Assembly: GCA_028280225.1 (NCBI GenBank)
Contig: JANQMF010000088.1
Coordinates: 1-47,350 of the forward strand
Direction: 5' to 3'
DNA length: 47,350 nt
DNA from: Pseudomonadales bacterium
GTDB lineage: Bacteria; Pseudomonadota; Gammaproteobacteria; Pseudomonadales; Azotimanducaceae
Shown here: piece by piece, positions 36,694-46,231 of the stretch
How positions within the stretch are numbered: position 1 is the stretch's first letter
Layout: every line of letters starts with the position of its first letter
Notes under the pieces: model-generated
The model's input: only the letters and a program-made list of their open reading frames with translations
Database searches by the model: none
What the model was told of the DNA's origin: nothing
Position numbers and translations under genes: made by a program

Positions 36694-37338
36694 CTAGCCG
36701 GTGCCTAGTAACACGGCATGGCTGTCACCTGCCCGGGTGGTCCGCAGCACTTCCAGCTCAAAAGAGGTGGCCAGTTTTTGTATGTCCGTACCCTTGGGGG
36801 CTTCCAGATAGATGTAGCCGTTTGCCATCTGCCGTTGACGAATGATGCTCAGGACGGATTCCAGTAGCTGCGGCTGCCCATAAGGGGGATCAAGGAAAAT
36901 AATGTCCCATGGTGGCGGGTTGATAGCGCCTTTTGCGCCACGGGTTAACCAGTTTTGAGCGTCAGTCTTAATCACCCCGCTGGGATTGTTTACACCCAGG
37001 GTGTTCAGGATTTGCCGCAGTGCGTTGACGGTGGCTGGATTGCGCTCCACCCAGGTACTGCAAGCCGCCCCCTGAGATAGCGCTTCCAGCCCCAGGACTC
37101 CGGTCCCGGCAAACAGGTCCAAACACCGGCTGCCTGCAAGATCTGCCCGCAGCCAATTGAACAAGGTTTCCCGGGTCCGGCCGGGGGTTGGGCGCAATGT
37201 GGCATTGCCGGTGATGTTCAGCTTTCTTCCTTTCCACTTACCACCGATAATACGCACCTGAACTGTTGTGCCTTTTTTGTTAACCAACTTTTGCGGGCCT
37301 TTTTCCAGGCCGTCCGGCCGAAATCCAATGCCGGACAT
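36694..37338 (-). CDS. rsmD: 16S rRNA (guanine(966)-N(2))-methyltransferase
   Basis: 214 residues from ATG 37338; the frame stays open far upstream, but that part is antisense to ftsY. RIIGGKWKGRKL and PTPGRTRETLFNWL are RsmD signatures, DLFAGTGVLGLEALSQGA is the SAM site, and DIIFLDPPYG is the catalytic D/NPPY motif. It methylates G966 in 16S rRNA on the 30S subunit. Divergent from ftsY by 82 bp, a conserved pair. Confidence 0.95.
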   Translation of the reverse strand: MSGIGFRPDGLEKGPQKLVNKKGTTVQVRIIGGKWKGRKLNITGNATLRPTPGRTRETLFNWLRADLAGSRCLDLFAGTGVLGLEALSQGAACSTWVERNPATVNALRQILNTLGVNNPSGVIKTDAQNWLTRGAKGAINPPPWDIIFLDPPYGQPQLLESVLSIIRQRQMANGYIYLEAPKGTDIQKLATSFELEVLRTTRAGDSHAVLLGTG

Positions 37339-37420
37339 TATAGGCATTTGCGCCGGATAGGGATGGTTAATCGGCCCAACGGGATGGAAATTATCAACTA
37401 CAGATCGAAGACAAACTTTT

Positions 37421-38410
37421 ATGAGTGACGGCGAAGAAGATAATTCGCAGAAGGGTGGCGGGTTATGGAAACGGCTGCGCAGCGGGTTGAAGAAAACCCG
37501 CAGCCAGTTGGCAACGGGTGTGGGCAATCTCATCCTGGGTGAGCGGGAAATTGACGAAACCGTCCTGGAGGATCTGGAAACCGCGCTATTGCTGACCGAT
37601 GTGGGGGTGGATACCACTACCGCCATTATGGAAGATCTGGCCCCCCGGGTAGAACGCCGGGAATTGAACAACACCCGAGCATTACACGGCGCCCTGGCCA
37701 CTCTGCTGTCCGCCAAGCTGCAACCCTTGCAGCAGCCGTTGCGGCTGGAACAGGATCCAGCAGCGGACAAGCCGCACATAATCTTTTTTGTCGGTGTAAA
37801 TGGGGTCGGCAAAACCACCACCATAGGCAAGCTGGCAAAGCAGCTTCAGCAGGAAAAAAAGTCGGTCATGCTGGCTGCCGGGGATACCTTCAGGGCGGCT
37901 GCTGTTGAGCAACTGCAAGCGTGGGGAGAACGTAACGATGTTCCGGTGGTGGCTCAGCCCCAAGGTTCCGATAGCGCCTCGGTGGTATTTGATGCGGTTC
38001 AATCCGCCCAGGCCCGCGGGGTTGATGTTTTGTTGGTGGATACCGCCGGGCGGTTGCAAGACAAAACCCAACTTATGGATGAGCTGAAAAAGGTCCACCG
38101 GGTAGTCCAGCGATTGGATAATACCGCCCCCCACGAGGTCATCCTGGTTCTGGATGGCGGGGTGGGTCAAAATGCCTTGAGCCAGGTCAGGTTGTTTCAC
38201 GAAGCGGTGGCGGTATCGGGTTTGGTCATTACCAAATTAGACGGCAGTGCCAAGGCCGGGGTGCTTTTTGCCATTGCGGCATTGCCCGAGGTTAAACTGC
38301 CGGTCCACTACATTGGTGTGGGGGAGGCGATTGACGACCTGCGCCGCTTTTCAGCAGACGACTTTGTTGAGGCTTTGTTGGCGCCAAATGATTCCGCGGA
38401 CGAAGAATAA
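37421..38410 (+). CDS. ftsY: Signal recognition particle receptor FtsY
   Basis: 329 residues with a short acidic N-terminal part. The N domain has LWKRLRSGLKKTRSQLATG. The GTPase domain carries FVGVNGVGKTTTIGKLA (G1), AAGDTFRAAAVEQL, VDTAGRLQDKTQLM (G3) and TKLDGSAKAG (G4). It receives the SRP-ribosome complex at the inner membrane. First of ftsY-ftsE-ftsX-rpoH, the gammaproteobacterial order. The long acidic A domain of E. coli FtsY is absent, as in many relatives. Confidence 0.97.
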   Translation: MSDGEEDNSQKGGGLWKRLRSGLKKTRSQLATGVGNLILGEREIDETVLEDLETALLLTDVGVDTTTAIMEDLAPRVERRELNNTRALHGALATLLSAKLQPLQQPLRLEQDPAADKPHIIFFVGVNGVGKTTTIGKLAKQLQQEKKSVMLAAGDTFRAAAVEQLQAWGERNDVPVVAQPQGSDSASVVFDAVQSAQARGVDVLLVDTAGRLQDKTQLMDELKKVHRVVQRLDNTAPHEVILVLDGGVGQNALSQVRLFHEAVAVSGLVITKLDGSAKAGVLFAIAALPEVKLPVHYIGVGEAIDDLRRFSADDFVEALLAPNDSADEE

Positions 38411-38466
38411 TCTGGAGACAAAGCGGCGGGATGAATAAGCCAGAGCACCCGGCGGACAGGTAAGTT

Positions 38467-39192
38467 ATGGGCCATATCGAGCTGAACCACGTTACCAAAC
38501 GTTTCGACAATGGGCACGAAGCCCTCAGTGATGTTTCCGTGGAATTTGCCGAGGGTTCCATGACGTTTCTAACGGGACACTCAGGTGCGGGCAAAAGTAC
38601 GTTTCTTAAATTATTGCTTGGGGCGGACATTCCCACCCGGGGGCGCGTTCTGGTGAATGGAGTAAATATTGGCGCCATGTCCCAGCGCCGGCTGCCTTAT
38701 TACCGGCAAAATCTGGGGGTGGTCTTTCAGGACCATCACCTGCTCAGCCAGCGGACGGTGTTCGAAAACGTGGCCTTGCCTTTGAGGGTTATGGGCATGC
38801 GTGGCCGCGAAATTGCCCGACGGGTGCGCGCCTCTCTGACACGTGTGGAACTGTTAGGTAAGGAACATCTTTTTCCCAGGCACCTGTCCACAGGCGAACA
38901 ACAGCGGGTGGGCATCGCCCGGGCGGTGGTTACCCGGCCAAAAATTCTGTTGGCGGATGAGCCGACAGGTAATCTGGATCCGGATCTGTCCCGGCATATC
39001 ATGGATTTGTTTTCGCGGTTTAATCAGGTGGGTTCAACGGTCATTGTCGCCAGCCATGATGTCAGCTTGATTGAAGAAATGGGCATGCGCATTCTTCATC
39101 TGGAGCAGGGGCGGGTGGTCAGCGACCAACCGGGGCTTAATCAACAAGCCCATGATCCTGCCCCGGATCAGACGGACGTTGAGGAGACTTAA
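38467..39192 (+). CDS. ftsE: Cell division ATP-binding protein FtsE
   Basis: 241 residues. ABC ATPase with Walker A GHSGAGKST, Q-loop VFQDHHLLSQ, signature STGEQQRVGIARAV, Walker B ILLADEPTGNLD and the switch His in VIVASHDV. With FtsX it controls periplasmic amidase activation at the septum. The C-terminal about 20 residues are a loose extension overlapping the ftsX start. Confidence 0.97.
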   Translation: MGHIELNHVTKRFDNGHEALSDVSVEFAEGSMTFLTGHSGAGKSTFLKLLLGADIPTRGRVLVNGVNIGAMSQRRLPYYRQNLGVVFQDHHLLSQRTVFENVALPLRVMGMRGREIARRVRASLTRVELLGKEHLFPRHLSTGEQQRVGIARAVVTRPKILLADEPTGNLDPDLSRHIMDLFSRFNQVGSTVIVASHDVSLIEEMGMRILHLEQGRVVSDQPGLNQQAHDPAPDQTDVEET

Positions 39193-40171
39193 GATCGCAA
39201 AAGAAGGGTCAAATCCTTGGGTGGTCAGTCGCTTCAAATGGCTGGGATGGTTGCGGGATCATGGGCGCATTGCCGTTGAGTCATTGCACTATATCAGTTC
39301 CCGGCTGGGCACCAGCTTTCTGGTTTGGTTGCTGGTTGGGATTGCCCTGGCGCTTCCCGCAGGCTTGTGGATATTGCAGGTGAACATGGCGGAAATGTCC
39401 GCGGATTGGCAAGGCCGGCCGGGTTTAAGTGTGTACTTCAAAATGCAAACCGCCAATTCACAAGTTCAGGATGCGGCTGTCTTACTAGGCAGGCAGGACA
39501 TAATTGATGAGGTGGTGACCACGAGTGCGGAAGAAGCGTTAGAAGAGTTTAAATCGTATAGCGGCTTAACCGGTGGCGAAGGTGGCCTGGGTGATGCGCT
39601 GACACTGCTGGACAAAAACCCGTTACCGGCCTCCCTGCGGGCTTACTTTGTGCCCGGGGCAGCCATTGGGGAAGTGGAACACCTGATCAACCTGGCCCAG
39701 CGCCAGCCTGGAGTAGCTGAGGTGGTGGTGGAAAAAACCTGGCTGGAGCGTTTGCATGAACTTTCCAGAGTGGTCAGCCGGCTGGGAGCGATATTGGGTG
39801 TACTGTTTGGCCTGGGCGCCATTCTGGTCACCGCGTCCTCGGTACGCCTGGCCATCGAAGGCCGGCTGGATGAATTGCGTGTCCTTAAGATGGTCGGGGC
39901 AACCCAGGGCCAGGTACGGAGGCCGTTTTTGTATTTTGGTGCCCTTTACGGCTTTGGCGGTGGGGTAATTGCAGCGATGTTGATATCGGTCACGCTGGTA
40001 GTCATTGAACCTCCGTTACAATCTCTTTTGGGCAGTTATCAAAGAGAGTTGAATTTGGCGGGCTTTGACCCCATATTCCTGCTGGTTTTACTGGGGTTGG
40101 GCAGCGTCTTGGGTATTGTGGGTGCAATCCTGGCCGTTCGCCAACGTCTCAAGGACCTGGAAATCTTTTAA
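39152..40171 (+). CDS. ftsX: Cell division protein FtsX
   Basis: 339 residues from ATG 39152, which overlaps ftsE by 41 nt; the frame is open further back, but that is inside ftsE. One span (SFLVWLLVGIALALPAGLWI) precedes a large periplasmic loop of about 150 residues, then three spans (VVSRLGAILGVLFGLGAILV; ALYGFGGGVIAAMLISVTLV; PIFLLVLLGLGSVLGIVGAI) with LRVLKMVGATQGQVRRPFLY facing FtsE. It is a type VII ABC transmembrane subunit that transmits ATP use by FtsE to the periplasm. Confidence 0.95.
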   Translation: MILPRIRRTLRRLKIAKEGSNPWVVSRFKWLGWLRDHGRIAVESLHYISSRLGTSFLVWLLVGIALALPAGLWILQVNMAEMSADWQGRPGLSVYFKMQTANSQVQDAAVLLGRQDIIDEVVTTSAEEALEEFKSYSGLTGGEGGLGDALTLLDKNPLPASLRAYFVPGAAIGEVEHLINLAQRQPGVAEVVVEKTWLERLHELSRVVSRLGAILGVLFGLGAILVTASSVRLAIEGRLDELRVLKMVGATQGQVRRPFLYFGALYGFGGGVIAAMLISVTLVVIEPPLQSLLGSYQRELNLAGFDPIFLLVLLGLGSVLGIVGAILAVRQRLKDLEIF

Positions 40172-40233
40172 AAACAAAGATTTAGACCAAATTTGGGGAA
40201 CTTTATTTGCGATTAGCAGACTCATAAAGAGAG

Positions 40234-40242
40234 TGCTAGAAT
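40234..40242 (+). promoter_or_regulatory. Extended -10 promoter of rpoH
   Basis: TGCTAGAAT is an extended -10 element 30 nt before the rpoH start. TTAGCA at 40213-40218 is a possible weak -35 (spacer 18). GGAGGT at 40261-40266, 5 nt before the ATG, is a strong ribosome binding site. rpoH can therefore be transcribed separately from ftsYEX. Confidence 0.55.
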
Positions 40243-40271
40243 AGCTTTAATAGTGTTACCGGAGGTATCAC

Positions 40272-41138
40272 ATGGCGACAAATACAGCGACAAATTTGAT
40301 GGCAATGCCAAGCCTGGCCCCGGGGCGTGACCTGGATGCTTATCTGAATACCATTAGTGCCTTTCCCGTATTGTCTGCGGAAGAAGAACGGGCGCTGGCT
40401 GAGCGGTTTTATCACGAGGATGATCTGGATGCCGCCCGTGAACTGGTGCTGTGTCATCTGCGTTTTGTGGTCCATCTGGCTCGGTCCTACCAGGGGTATG
40501 GCCTGGCCCAGGCGGATTTGATTCAAGAAGGCAACGTGGGTTTGATGAAGGCGGTTAAGCGTTTTGATCCCAGTGTCGGTGTACGTCTGGTTTCTTTTGC
40601 CGTGCATTGGATCAAGGCGGAAATGCACGAATACATTCTGCGTAACTGGCGCATTGTTAAAGTGGCCACCACCAAGGCCCAGCGCAAATTGTTTTTTAAC
40701 CTGCGCAGCGCCAAAAAGAGGCTCAGCTGGTTAAATCAGGCTGAGACCAAGGCCATAGCTGATGAATTGGGTGTCTCCACCAAGGAAGTCACCCGCATGG
40801 AGGGCAGACTGTCCGCCAGCGATATGGCTTTTGACGGTTATGATGCAGATGATGAACAATCCGGCGGAACGGCACCCGCCTATTTCCTGGCTTCTTCGGC
40901 CCAGGACCCGGCTGATATCGTTGCTGATGAGTCAGACCAGGCAGAAAGCAGCCAACGTCTTGCCGCCGGATTCGGTGAATTAGACGACCGCAGCCGGGAC
41001 ATTATTCAGCGGCGTTGGTTGGTGGATGAAAAGGCCACCCTGCAGGAACTGGCTGAAGAATATGGTGTTTCGGCTGAAAGAATTCGTCAGCTTGAAAAGA
41101 ACGCCATGAAAAAACTCAAAAAGGCTGTTGCCGCATAA
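40272..41138 (+). CDS. rpoH: RNA polymerase sigma-32 (heat shock) factor
   Basis: 288 residues. Region 2 reads [39 protein letters not shown] and [20 protein letters not shown]. The RpoH box [13 protein letters not shown] separates it from other sigma-70 factors. Region 4 has [30 protein letters not shown]. It directs transcription of chaperone and protease genes and is normally controlled by mRNA folding and by FtsH/DnaK; the thermosensor fold cannot be judged by eye here. Confidence 0.97.
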   Translation: MATNTATNLMAMPSLAPGRDLDAYLNTISAFPVLSAEEERALAERFYHEDDLDAARELVLCHLRFVVHLARSYQGYGLAQADLIQEGNVGLMKAVKRFDPSVGVRLVSFAVHWIKAEMHEYILRNWRIVKVATTKAQRKLFFNLRSAKKRLSWLNQAETKAIADELGVSTKEVTRMEGRLSASDMAFDGYDADDEQSGGTAPAYFLASSAQDPADIVADESDQAESSQRLAAGFGELDDRSRDIIQRRWLVDEKATLQELAEEYGVSAERIRQLEKNAMKKLKKAVAA

Positions 41139-41175
41139 CCACTCCTGGCCGGTGCAAGTTGATCCGGGTACGATA

Positions 41176-41197
41176 GTCGCTATCTGACGATAGCGAC
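41176..41197. terminator. Perfect 9-bp stem-loop after rpoH
   Basis: GTCGCTATC pairs perfectly with GATAGCGAC around a TGAC tetraloop, 37 nt after the rpoH stop. No T-run follows in either direction, so it may protect or define the transcript end rather than act as a standard intrinsic terminator. Confidence 0.4.
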
Positions 41198-41238
41198 CAA
41201 GCCCCAATCCGTCTCCTTATACAAATACCGGATCCTAC

Positions 41239-41640
41239 ATGACCCACCGTACAATTATTCTTGCTGGCGTATTTTATGCAGGCGCAGGGGTGGTGCTGGG
41301 TGCCTGGGGGGCCCACGGTCTGGCGCAGGTGATTGGCAACGATCCCGGCAAACTGTCTACCTGGGATACCGGCGTGTTGTATCAGCTGGTACATGGTCTG
41401 GCCTTATTGGCCTTGGGTATTTGGGGGCAATTGTTAAACAGCCAGAACCAGGGTTCAGCCTGGCTTGGCCGCGCCGCCGGCAGCATCGCCGCTGGCGTAC
41501 TGTTGTTCAGCGGCAGCCTGTACGTTCTGGTATTGGGGGGGCCGTCGTGGCTGGGGCCGGTGACGCCATTGGGTGGTTTGTTATTAATTGGCGGATGGCT
41601 ATGTGCCGGACTGGCTGCCTTGAAGCTTAATGACCTTTGA
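41239..41640 (+). CDS. DUF423 membrane protein (YgdD-like)
   Basis: 133 residues with four membrane spans. The first contains GVVLGAWGAHGL, followed by WDTGVLYQLVHGLALLALG, then LFSGSLYVLVLGG and the Pro/Gly-rich PVTPLGGLLLIGGWL, all marks of the DUF423 family. Function unknown. It overlaps trmB by 11 nt. Confidence 0.9.
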   Translation: MTHRTIILAGVFYAGAGVVLGAWGAHGLAQVIGNDPGKLSTWDTGVLYQLVHGLALLALGIWGQLLNSQNQGSAWLGRAAGSIAAGVLLFSGSLYVLVLGGPSWLGPVTPLGGLLLIGGWLCAGLAALKLNDL

Positions 41641-42325
41641 TCAATTCAGCTATATTCGGCGTCGCGGCCGCATGACCAAGTCTCAGGCCCGGGGGATGCA
41701 GGTTGAAGTTGACCGGTATCGAGTTGAACTGCAAGACATTGCAGCCCGGGTATCAGCAGCGGATACAGTTGGGGTTGAAATTGGTTTTGGCATGGGCCAC
41801 AACCTGATCGACTGGGGGGTGGATTGCCCCACATGGCAACTGTTTGGTATTGAACTGTATCAGCCGGGAATTGGCTCACTGGCGGACAACCTGCAAAAAA
41901 CAGGGGTTGGTAATGTACATGTCATTCAACACCCGGCGCAGATTGCCCTGGAATACTTTCCGCCCCACAGCGTTAAAGAAGTCAGGGTCTTTTTCCCGGA
42001 CCCCTGGCCCAAAAAGCGTCATTGGCGCCGGCGCCTGATACAACCTGAATTTTTGGAACTGCTGGCCCGGGTCCTTCAGGCTGAGGGTCTGGTACGCCTG
42101 GCCACGGATTGGCAACCCTACGCGGAATGGATGCGCGAATGTTTTTCCAATAGCAGCGCCTTTATCAATGTGTTTGACGAGGTCCGCCCGGCAGGTCAGG
42201 GGGCTAAAGTTCGCAATGGCAGCGAAGCGGTACGGGATGCCACAAAATTTGAACAACGTGGCGAGCGTCTGGGGCACGATACTTGTGATCTGGTTTACTG
42301 TCGGACTACACAAACTCAGCAATAA
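41630..42325 (+). CDS. trmB: tRNA (guanine-N7-)-methyltransferase
   Basis: 231 residues. SAM-binding glycine motif VGVEIGFGMGHNLI, then FGIELYQPGIGSL and the TrmB hallmark RVFFPDPWPKKRHWRRRLIQ. The C-terminus TKFEQRGERLGHDTCDLVY contains the conserved TxFE-type motif. It makes m7G46 in tRNA. Its 3' end overlaps the convergent hemW gene by 20 nt. Confidence 0.96.
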   Translation: MTFDQFSYIRRRGRMTKSQARGMQVEVDRYRVELQDIAARVSAADTVGVEIGFGMGHNLIDWGVDCPTWQLFGIELYQPGIGSLADNLQKTGVGNVHVIQHPAQIALEYFPPHSVKEVRVFFPDPWPKKRHWRRRLIQPEFLELLARVLQAEGLVRLATDWQPYAEWMRECFSNSSAFINVFDEVRPAGQGAKVRNGSEAVRDATKFEQRGERLGHDTCDLVYCRTTQTQQ

Positions 42326-43409
42326 CACTGTCCAGAAAACGCAAACCCCGGAGGGTGGTTGCGCATTGATCCGGGCGTACCAGTCCCTTATCCACCAGTG
42401 CCTGCCACTGAGGTTCAATTGCCGCCCAGGGTATGTGGGTTTTTGCCAACAGCGTGGCTTTAGGTACCCCCGCCACCAGTCTTAGTGCATTCAACATAAA
42501 TTCCGCCACACGCTCATTCTCCTGCACGGGTGTACTTTGCGTATGTGTCGGCTTATCCAGATACACCCTGGGTTGATGGGCTTTTTGAGTGCGATAAACC
42601 CCCTGGGCGGTGGTGTATTTGCCGTGTGCACCGGCCCCTAAACCCATATAGTCACCAAACTCCCAGTAGTTGCGGTTGTGGCGGCACTGGCGGTCACCGG
42701 TTGCGAAAGCGGATACCTCATAACGGTGGTAACCCGCCTGTTCAAGCCGCATGAGACCTTCCCGTTCTATCGCCGCCTGGATGTCTTCGACAGGTAAAAT
42801 AGGGGTGCGCCGGGCAAATTCTGTTTTTGCCTCAATGGTCAGCTGGTACCAGGAAATGTGCTCCGGTTGCAGATTTATGGCTTCGTCCAGATCAGCCAGG
42901 GCCTGGTCGACAGTCTGCTCCGGCAGGCCCCACATCAGATCCAGATTAATATTGTCAAAACCGCCATCCCGTGCGGCTGCAAATGCCTGGTGGGTTTCGG
43001 ATGCATTATGGATACGCCCCAACACTTGGAGGTGCTGGTTGTTAAACGACTGGGCACCAATGGATAACCGGTTTATGCCCGCCTGACGAAAGTGTGCCAG
43101 GTGTTGATACTCAGTGGTCCCGGGGTTTGCCTCCATGGTGACTTCAGCGCCGGCCTTTAGTGGCGTATGGCGCAAGACATCATCCAGTAAATCCGCCGGA
43201 CACAAACTGGGTGTGCCGCCGCCGATAAAAACACTGGCAAATGATTCAACCGGGTGGTTTTGGGCTTGGTGACGCCAATCCCGGACAAGTGCCTGGACAT
43301 AGCTGAGGAAATCAGAGTCATCTTTCAGCGGGTGAGAATTAAAATCGCAGTAAGGGCACTTGCGAACGCACCAGGGGAGGTGCACATACAACCCGGGATC
43401 AGCCAGCAT
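42306..43409 (-). CDS. hemW: Radical SAM heme chaperone HemW
   Basis: 367 residues. The iron-sulfur cluster motif is CVRKCPYCDFN (Cys14, 18, 21), and SVFIGGGTPSL is the SAM-binding GGGTP. A second conserved part CRHNRNYWEFGDYMGLGAGAHG distinguishes HemW from coproporphyrinogen oxidase HemN: it lacks HemN's fourth N-terminal Cys. HemW passes heme to respiratory proteins. Downstream of rdgB by 3 nt in a tight set. Confidence 0.95.
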   Translation of the reverse strand: MLADPGLYVHLPWCVRKCPYCDFNSHPLKDDSDFLSYVQALVRDWRHQAQNHPVESFASVFIGGGTPSLCPADLLDDVLRHTPLKAGAEVTMEANPGTTEYQHLAHFRQAGINRLSIGAQSFNNQHLQVLGRIHNASETHQAFAAARDGGFDNINLDLMWGLPEQTVDQALADLDEAINLQPEHISWYQLTIEAKTEFARRTPILPVEDIQAAIEREGLMRLEQAGYHRYEVSAFATGDRQCRHNRNYWEFGDYMGLGAGAHGKYTTAQGVYRTQKAHQPRVYLDKPTHTQSTPVQENERVAEFMLNALRLVAGVPKATLLAKTHIPWAAIEPQWQALVDKGLVRPDQCATTLRGLRFLDSVIAEFV

Positions 43410-43412
43410 CCG

Positions 43413-44024
43413 TCAGCCCGGCTGAATCAATGGCGGTGTCTGAAATTGCAACATGCGGGACAACAAACTGGCGCTGGCCTGGCCCCGGTGGCTGCGCTTG
43501 TTTTTTTCCGCGGGGTCTAATTCCGCGGAGGTTTGACTGAGACCCTCAACCAAAAACAAAGGATCATATCCAAATCCCTGTGTGCCGCGGGGTGTGCGCA
43601 GGATGGAACCCTGCCAGATGCCGGTTGCGGTAATCGGGGTTGGATCCAGCCCATGCTGCATAAAAACCATGGCGCAAAAAAAGTAGGCCCTGCGATCTTC
43701 TACCTGATCCAGGCTGGCCAACAGTTTATTATTGTTGGCTGCATCATCCCCCTGGGTGCCGGCGTAACGGGCCGAATAGATGCCCGGGGCACCCTTTAGC
43801 GCGGGCACCACCAGACCGCTGTCGTCCGCAATGGCGGGTAACCCGGTGGCTTGCGCCACCGCCCTGGCTTTGATCAGTGCGTTTTCCAGAAAGGTCAAAC
43901 CATCTTCCTCGGGACTGGCCACCTCATGCTCAGCCTGGCTTTCCAACTGCATGGCGGTATCGGCAAATAGGCTCTGCATTTCTCTCAGCTTGCCTGGGTT
44001 GCGGGTTGCTAAAACGATTCGCAT
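43413..44024 (-). CDS. rdgB: RdgB/HAM1 non-canonical purine NTP pyrophosphatase
   Basis: 203 residues. MRIVLATRNPGKLREMQSL opens the fold; the active site includes EEDGLTFLENALIKARAVA, ADDSGLVVPALKGAPGIYSARYAG and a C-terminal SHRGQA. It removes dITP, dXTP and similar purine nucleotides before they enter DNA. The start overlaps the stop of the DUF4426 gene by one base (TAATG). Confidence 0.96.
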   Translation of the reverse strand: MRIVLATRNPGKLREMQSLFADTAMQLESQAEHEVASPEEDGLTFLENALIKARAVAQATGLPAIADDSGLVVPALKGAPGIYSARYAGTQGDDAANNNKLLASLDQVEDRRAYFFCAMVFMQHGLDPTPITATGIWQGSILRTPRGTQGFGYDPLFLVEGLSQTSAELDPAEKNKRSHRGQASASLLSRMLQFQTPPLIQPG

Positions 44025-44455
44025 TATTCTTCGAAGTACATTTTTTGCCGAAAATTGATGGTGCCTGTTTTGCCATCCGGCAACTTGATCTGCAATTCCA
44101 CCTGGTGATATTCCTCGTTGCTGTGCCGGAGCAGGGCCAGATAGTAGATTGCCGGTCCTTCGGTGACCTCAGCAAATTCCAGTTGTTGGGGCTGGCCCAT
44201 CAGGTTTTTGGCAAGGCCGGTGACCTGTGCCGGTACCGGATCCAGACTGCCGTCCAGCACAGAAACATTGACCAGGGCTCGGTTTTTGCCCCGCAACAGA
44301 TTGTACTTTTGCGCAACCTGGGGTTGGAGGAAGGTGGTGGGCACAATAATGTAGTGGACCTGGTAGTCGCCAAACTGTTTGTACTGTTCCGCCCAGCCCG
44401 GGAGACTGCCGAACAGGGCCAGGCAGCCGGCAAGCATGCCCAGTGCCCTACGCAT
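44024..44455 (-). CDS. DUF4426 exported protein
   Basis: 143 residues from ATG 44455; the frame is open further upstream, inside metW. A signal peptide ([18 protein letters not shown] ending GWA) precedes QYKQFGDYQVHYIIVPTTFL, VNVSVLDG and EYHQVELQIKLPDGK, the DUF4426 pattern found between metW and rdgB in Pseudomonas and relatives. Probably periplasmic. Function unknown. Overlaps metW by 8 nt. Confidence 0.88.
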   Translation of the reverse strand: MRRALGMLAGCLALFGSLPGWAEQYKQFGDYQVHYIIVPTTFLQPQVAQKYNLLRGKNRALVNVSVLDGSLDPVPAQVTGLAKNLMGQPQQLEFAEVTEGPAIYYLALLRHSNEEYHQVELQIKLPDGKTGTINFRQKMYFEE

Positions 44456-45059
44456 GGCCGGTTCGGCCCAAGCGGTAGAAGGCAATGGGTCCCAGTAAAT
44501 TGGGCAGCCAGTTGGCAAAGGGCCGCTCGGTATAACGCTGATCCACCACCCGCCGTTCGATAATGCGCAACCTAAGATCCGTGCAGAGCTGCTCAAAGTC
44601 CTTGAAGGTACAAAGGTGAATATTTGGCGTGTCAAACCAGCTGTGGGGGATGTGTTTCGACACGGGCATACGGCCCAGGGTTGCCAGTTGCAGGCGGCAG
44701 CGCCAGTGGCCAAAATTTGGGAAGGTCACAATACACTCCTCCCCAATGCGCAACATTTCTTTCAGAAGATGATCTGGTGCGCGTACGGATTGCAGGGTCT
44801 CCGTCATCACCACCATGTCAAAACTATTGTTTTCGAAGTTGGCTAAACCCTCATCCAGGTTTTGCTCAATGACATTCACGCCCTTGGCCATACAGATGCG
44901 GATGTTGTCTTCGTCAACGTCCAGCCCGTATCCATTCACGCGCTTGTTTGTTTGCAGGTGGGCTAACAGATCACCTTCACCGCAACCCAGATCCAGCACA
45001 CGTGCCTCGGGCAGAATCAAATCGGCGATCACCGCCAGATCCGGCCTTAGCTCACTCAC
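44448..45059 (-). CDS. metW: Methionine biosynthesis protein MetW
   Basis: 203 residues from GTG 45059 (a longer frame starts at 45077). The GTG is favoured by an excellent AGGAGGT just upstream, inside the metX end, and by overlapping the metX stop by 8 nt. A class I methyltransferase-like fold ([39 protein letters not shown]) and [16 protein letters not shown] are typical. MetW acts with MetX in making O-acylhomoserine. Coupled metX-metW is the usual order. Confidence 0.95.
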   Translation of the reverse strand: MSELRPDLAVIADLILPEARVLDLGCGEGDLLAHLQTNKRVNGYGLDVDEDNIRICMAKGVNVIEQNLDEGLANFENNSFDMVVMTETLQSVRAPDHLLKEMLRIGEECIVTFPNFGHWRCRLQLATLGRMPVSKHIPHSWFDTPNIHLCTFKDFEQLCTDLRLRIIERRVVDQRYTERPFANWLPNLLGPIAFYRLGRTGHA

Positions 45060-46227
45060 CAACCACCTCCTGGGCAACCCGGCGCAAATAGGCTTGCAGC
45101 ACCTTGGTATACCGGTCGATAGGCAGCAAAAATGAGTCGTGGCCGTGATCAGATTGAATTACGGCTGAAGCCACGTTTTTTCCCGCTGCCATCAGCGCGT
45201 CAACAATCTCCTTTGAGCGTTCAACGGCGAACCGCCAGTCGCTGGTAAATGAAACCACCAGGAATTTTGCTGACGCCTTGGATACGGCTTCGACCAAATT
45301 ATCGTTTGCATCTCTGGCGGGATCAAAATAGTCGAGAGCGCGGGTCATCAGCATGTAAGTATTGGCGTCAAAGCTTTGGGAAAAGGAGCGTCCCTGGTGA
45401 TGTAAATAGCTTTCTACCTGAAATTCCACGTCTGCGCCCCGCCCCAGGTCACCTGATTTCAACTCCCGGCCAAACTTTTCCCGCATGCCGTCATCAGACA
45501 AGTACGTCACGTGTCCGATCATTCGCGCAAGCATAAGCCCCTTGTCGGGAATTTTGTCCTCTGTCGCATAGTGCCCGGCAAAGAAATTGGGATCGGAGGC
45601 AATGGCCTGGCGGGCAATTTCGTTAAACGCAATATTCTGGGCCGACAATTTTGCCGCGCAGGCGATCAAAACCGCGGCGTGCAAACGCTGTGGATAGTCA
45701 ATTGACCATTGCAGGGCCTGCATGCCGCCAAGGCTGCCGCCGATGATTGCGGCAAACTTCTCAATACCCAGGGCGTCAGCCAAGTGGACTTGGCTGTTGA
45801 CCCAATCCTTAACCACAACGTTGGGAAATTCGGGGCCGTAGGGTTTGCCGGTGTCCGGGTTTATTGATCTTGGGCCGGTGCTGCCGTGGCAGCCCCCCAG
45901 GTTGTTCAGGCTGACCACAAAAAATATATTGGTATCTATGGGTTTGCCGGGACCTATACAATTGTCCCACCAGCCGGGTTTAGCCTCTGCTGTGTCGTGG
46001 AACCCGGCTGCGTGATGATGGCCGGATAAGGCATGGCAGATCAAAATGGCATTTGTTTTTGCCGCATTTAACGTGCCATAGGTTTCGTAGATGAGTTCGT
46101 AACCGGGCAGGGTAACCCCGCACTGTAAGGTCAGCGGTTTGTCGTGCCGGTAAACTTGCGGCACCACCACGCCCACGGAGTTGTCTTGTTGGCTGTGGGG
46201 CGGATTTGCAGGGCGGCTCTGCGGCAT
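45052..46227 (-). CDS. metX: Homoserine O-acyltransferase MetX
   Basis: 391 residues. The alpha/beta-hydrolase nucleophile Ser sits in [14 protein letters not shown], the Asp in [11 protein letters not shown] and the His in [28 protein letters not shown]-like segment [17 protein letters not shown] is characteristic of MetX. It activates homoserine with acetyl- or succinyl-CoA for methionine synthesis; the acyl donor cannot be read by eye, and many gammaproteobacterial MetX enzymes working with MetW use succinyl-CoA. Lies 4 nt after yggT. No SAM riboswitch seen. Confidence 0.95.
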   Translation of the reverse strand: MPQSRPANPPHSQQDNSVGVVVPQVYRHDKPLTLQCGVTLPGYELIYETYGTLNAAKTNAILICHALSGHHHAAGFHDTAEAKPGWWDNCIGPGKPIDTNIFFVVSLNNLGGCHGSTGPRSINPDTGKPYGPEFPNVVVKDWVNSQVHLADALGIEKFAAIIGGSLGGMQALQWSIDYPQRLHAAVLIACAAKLSAQNIAFNEIARQAIASDPNFFAGHYATEDKIPDKGLMLARMIGHVTYLSDDGMREKFGRELKSGDLGRGADVEFQVESYLHHQGRSFSQSFDANTYMLMTRALDYFDPARDANDNLVEAVSKASAKFLVVSFTSDWRFAVERSKEIVDALMAAGKNVASAVIQSDHGHDSFLLPIDRYTKVLQAYLRRVAQEVVGE

Positions 46228-46231
46228 ATGG

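Noticed and set aside
37339-37830. N-terminal extension of rsmD by about 160 residues
   Set aside because: The extension is antisense to ftsY and unlike any methyltransferase; RsmD of normal length begins at 37338.
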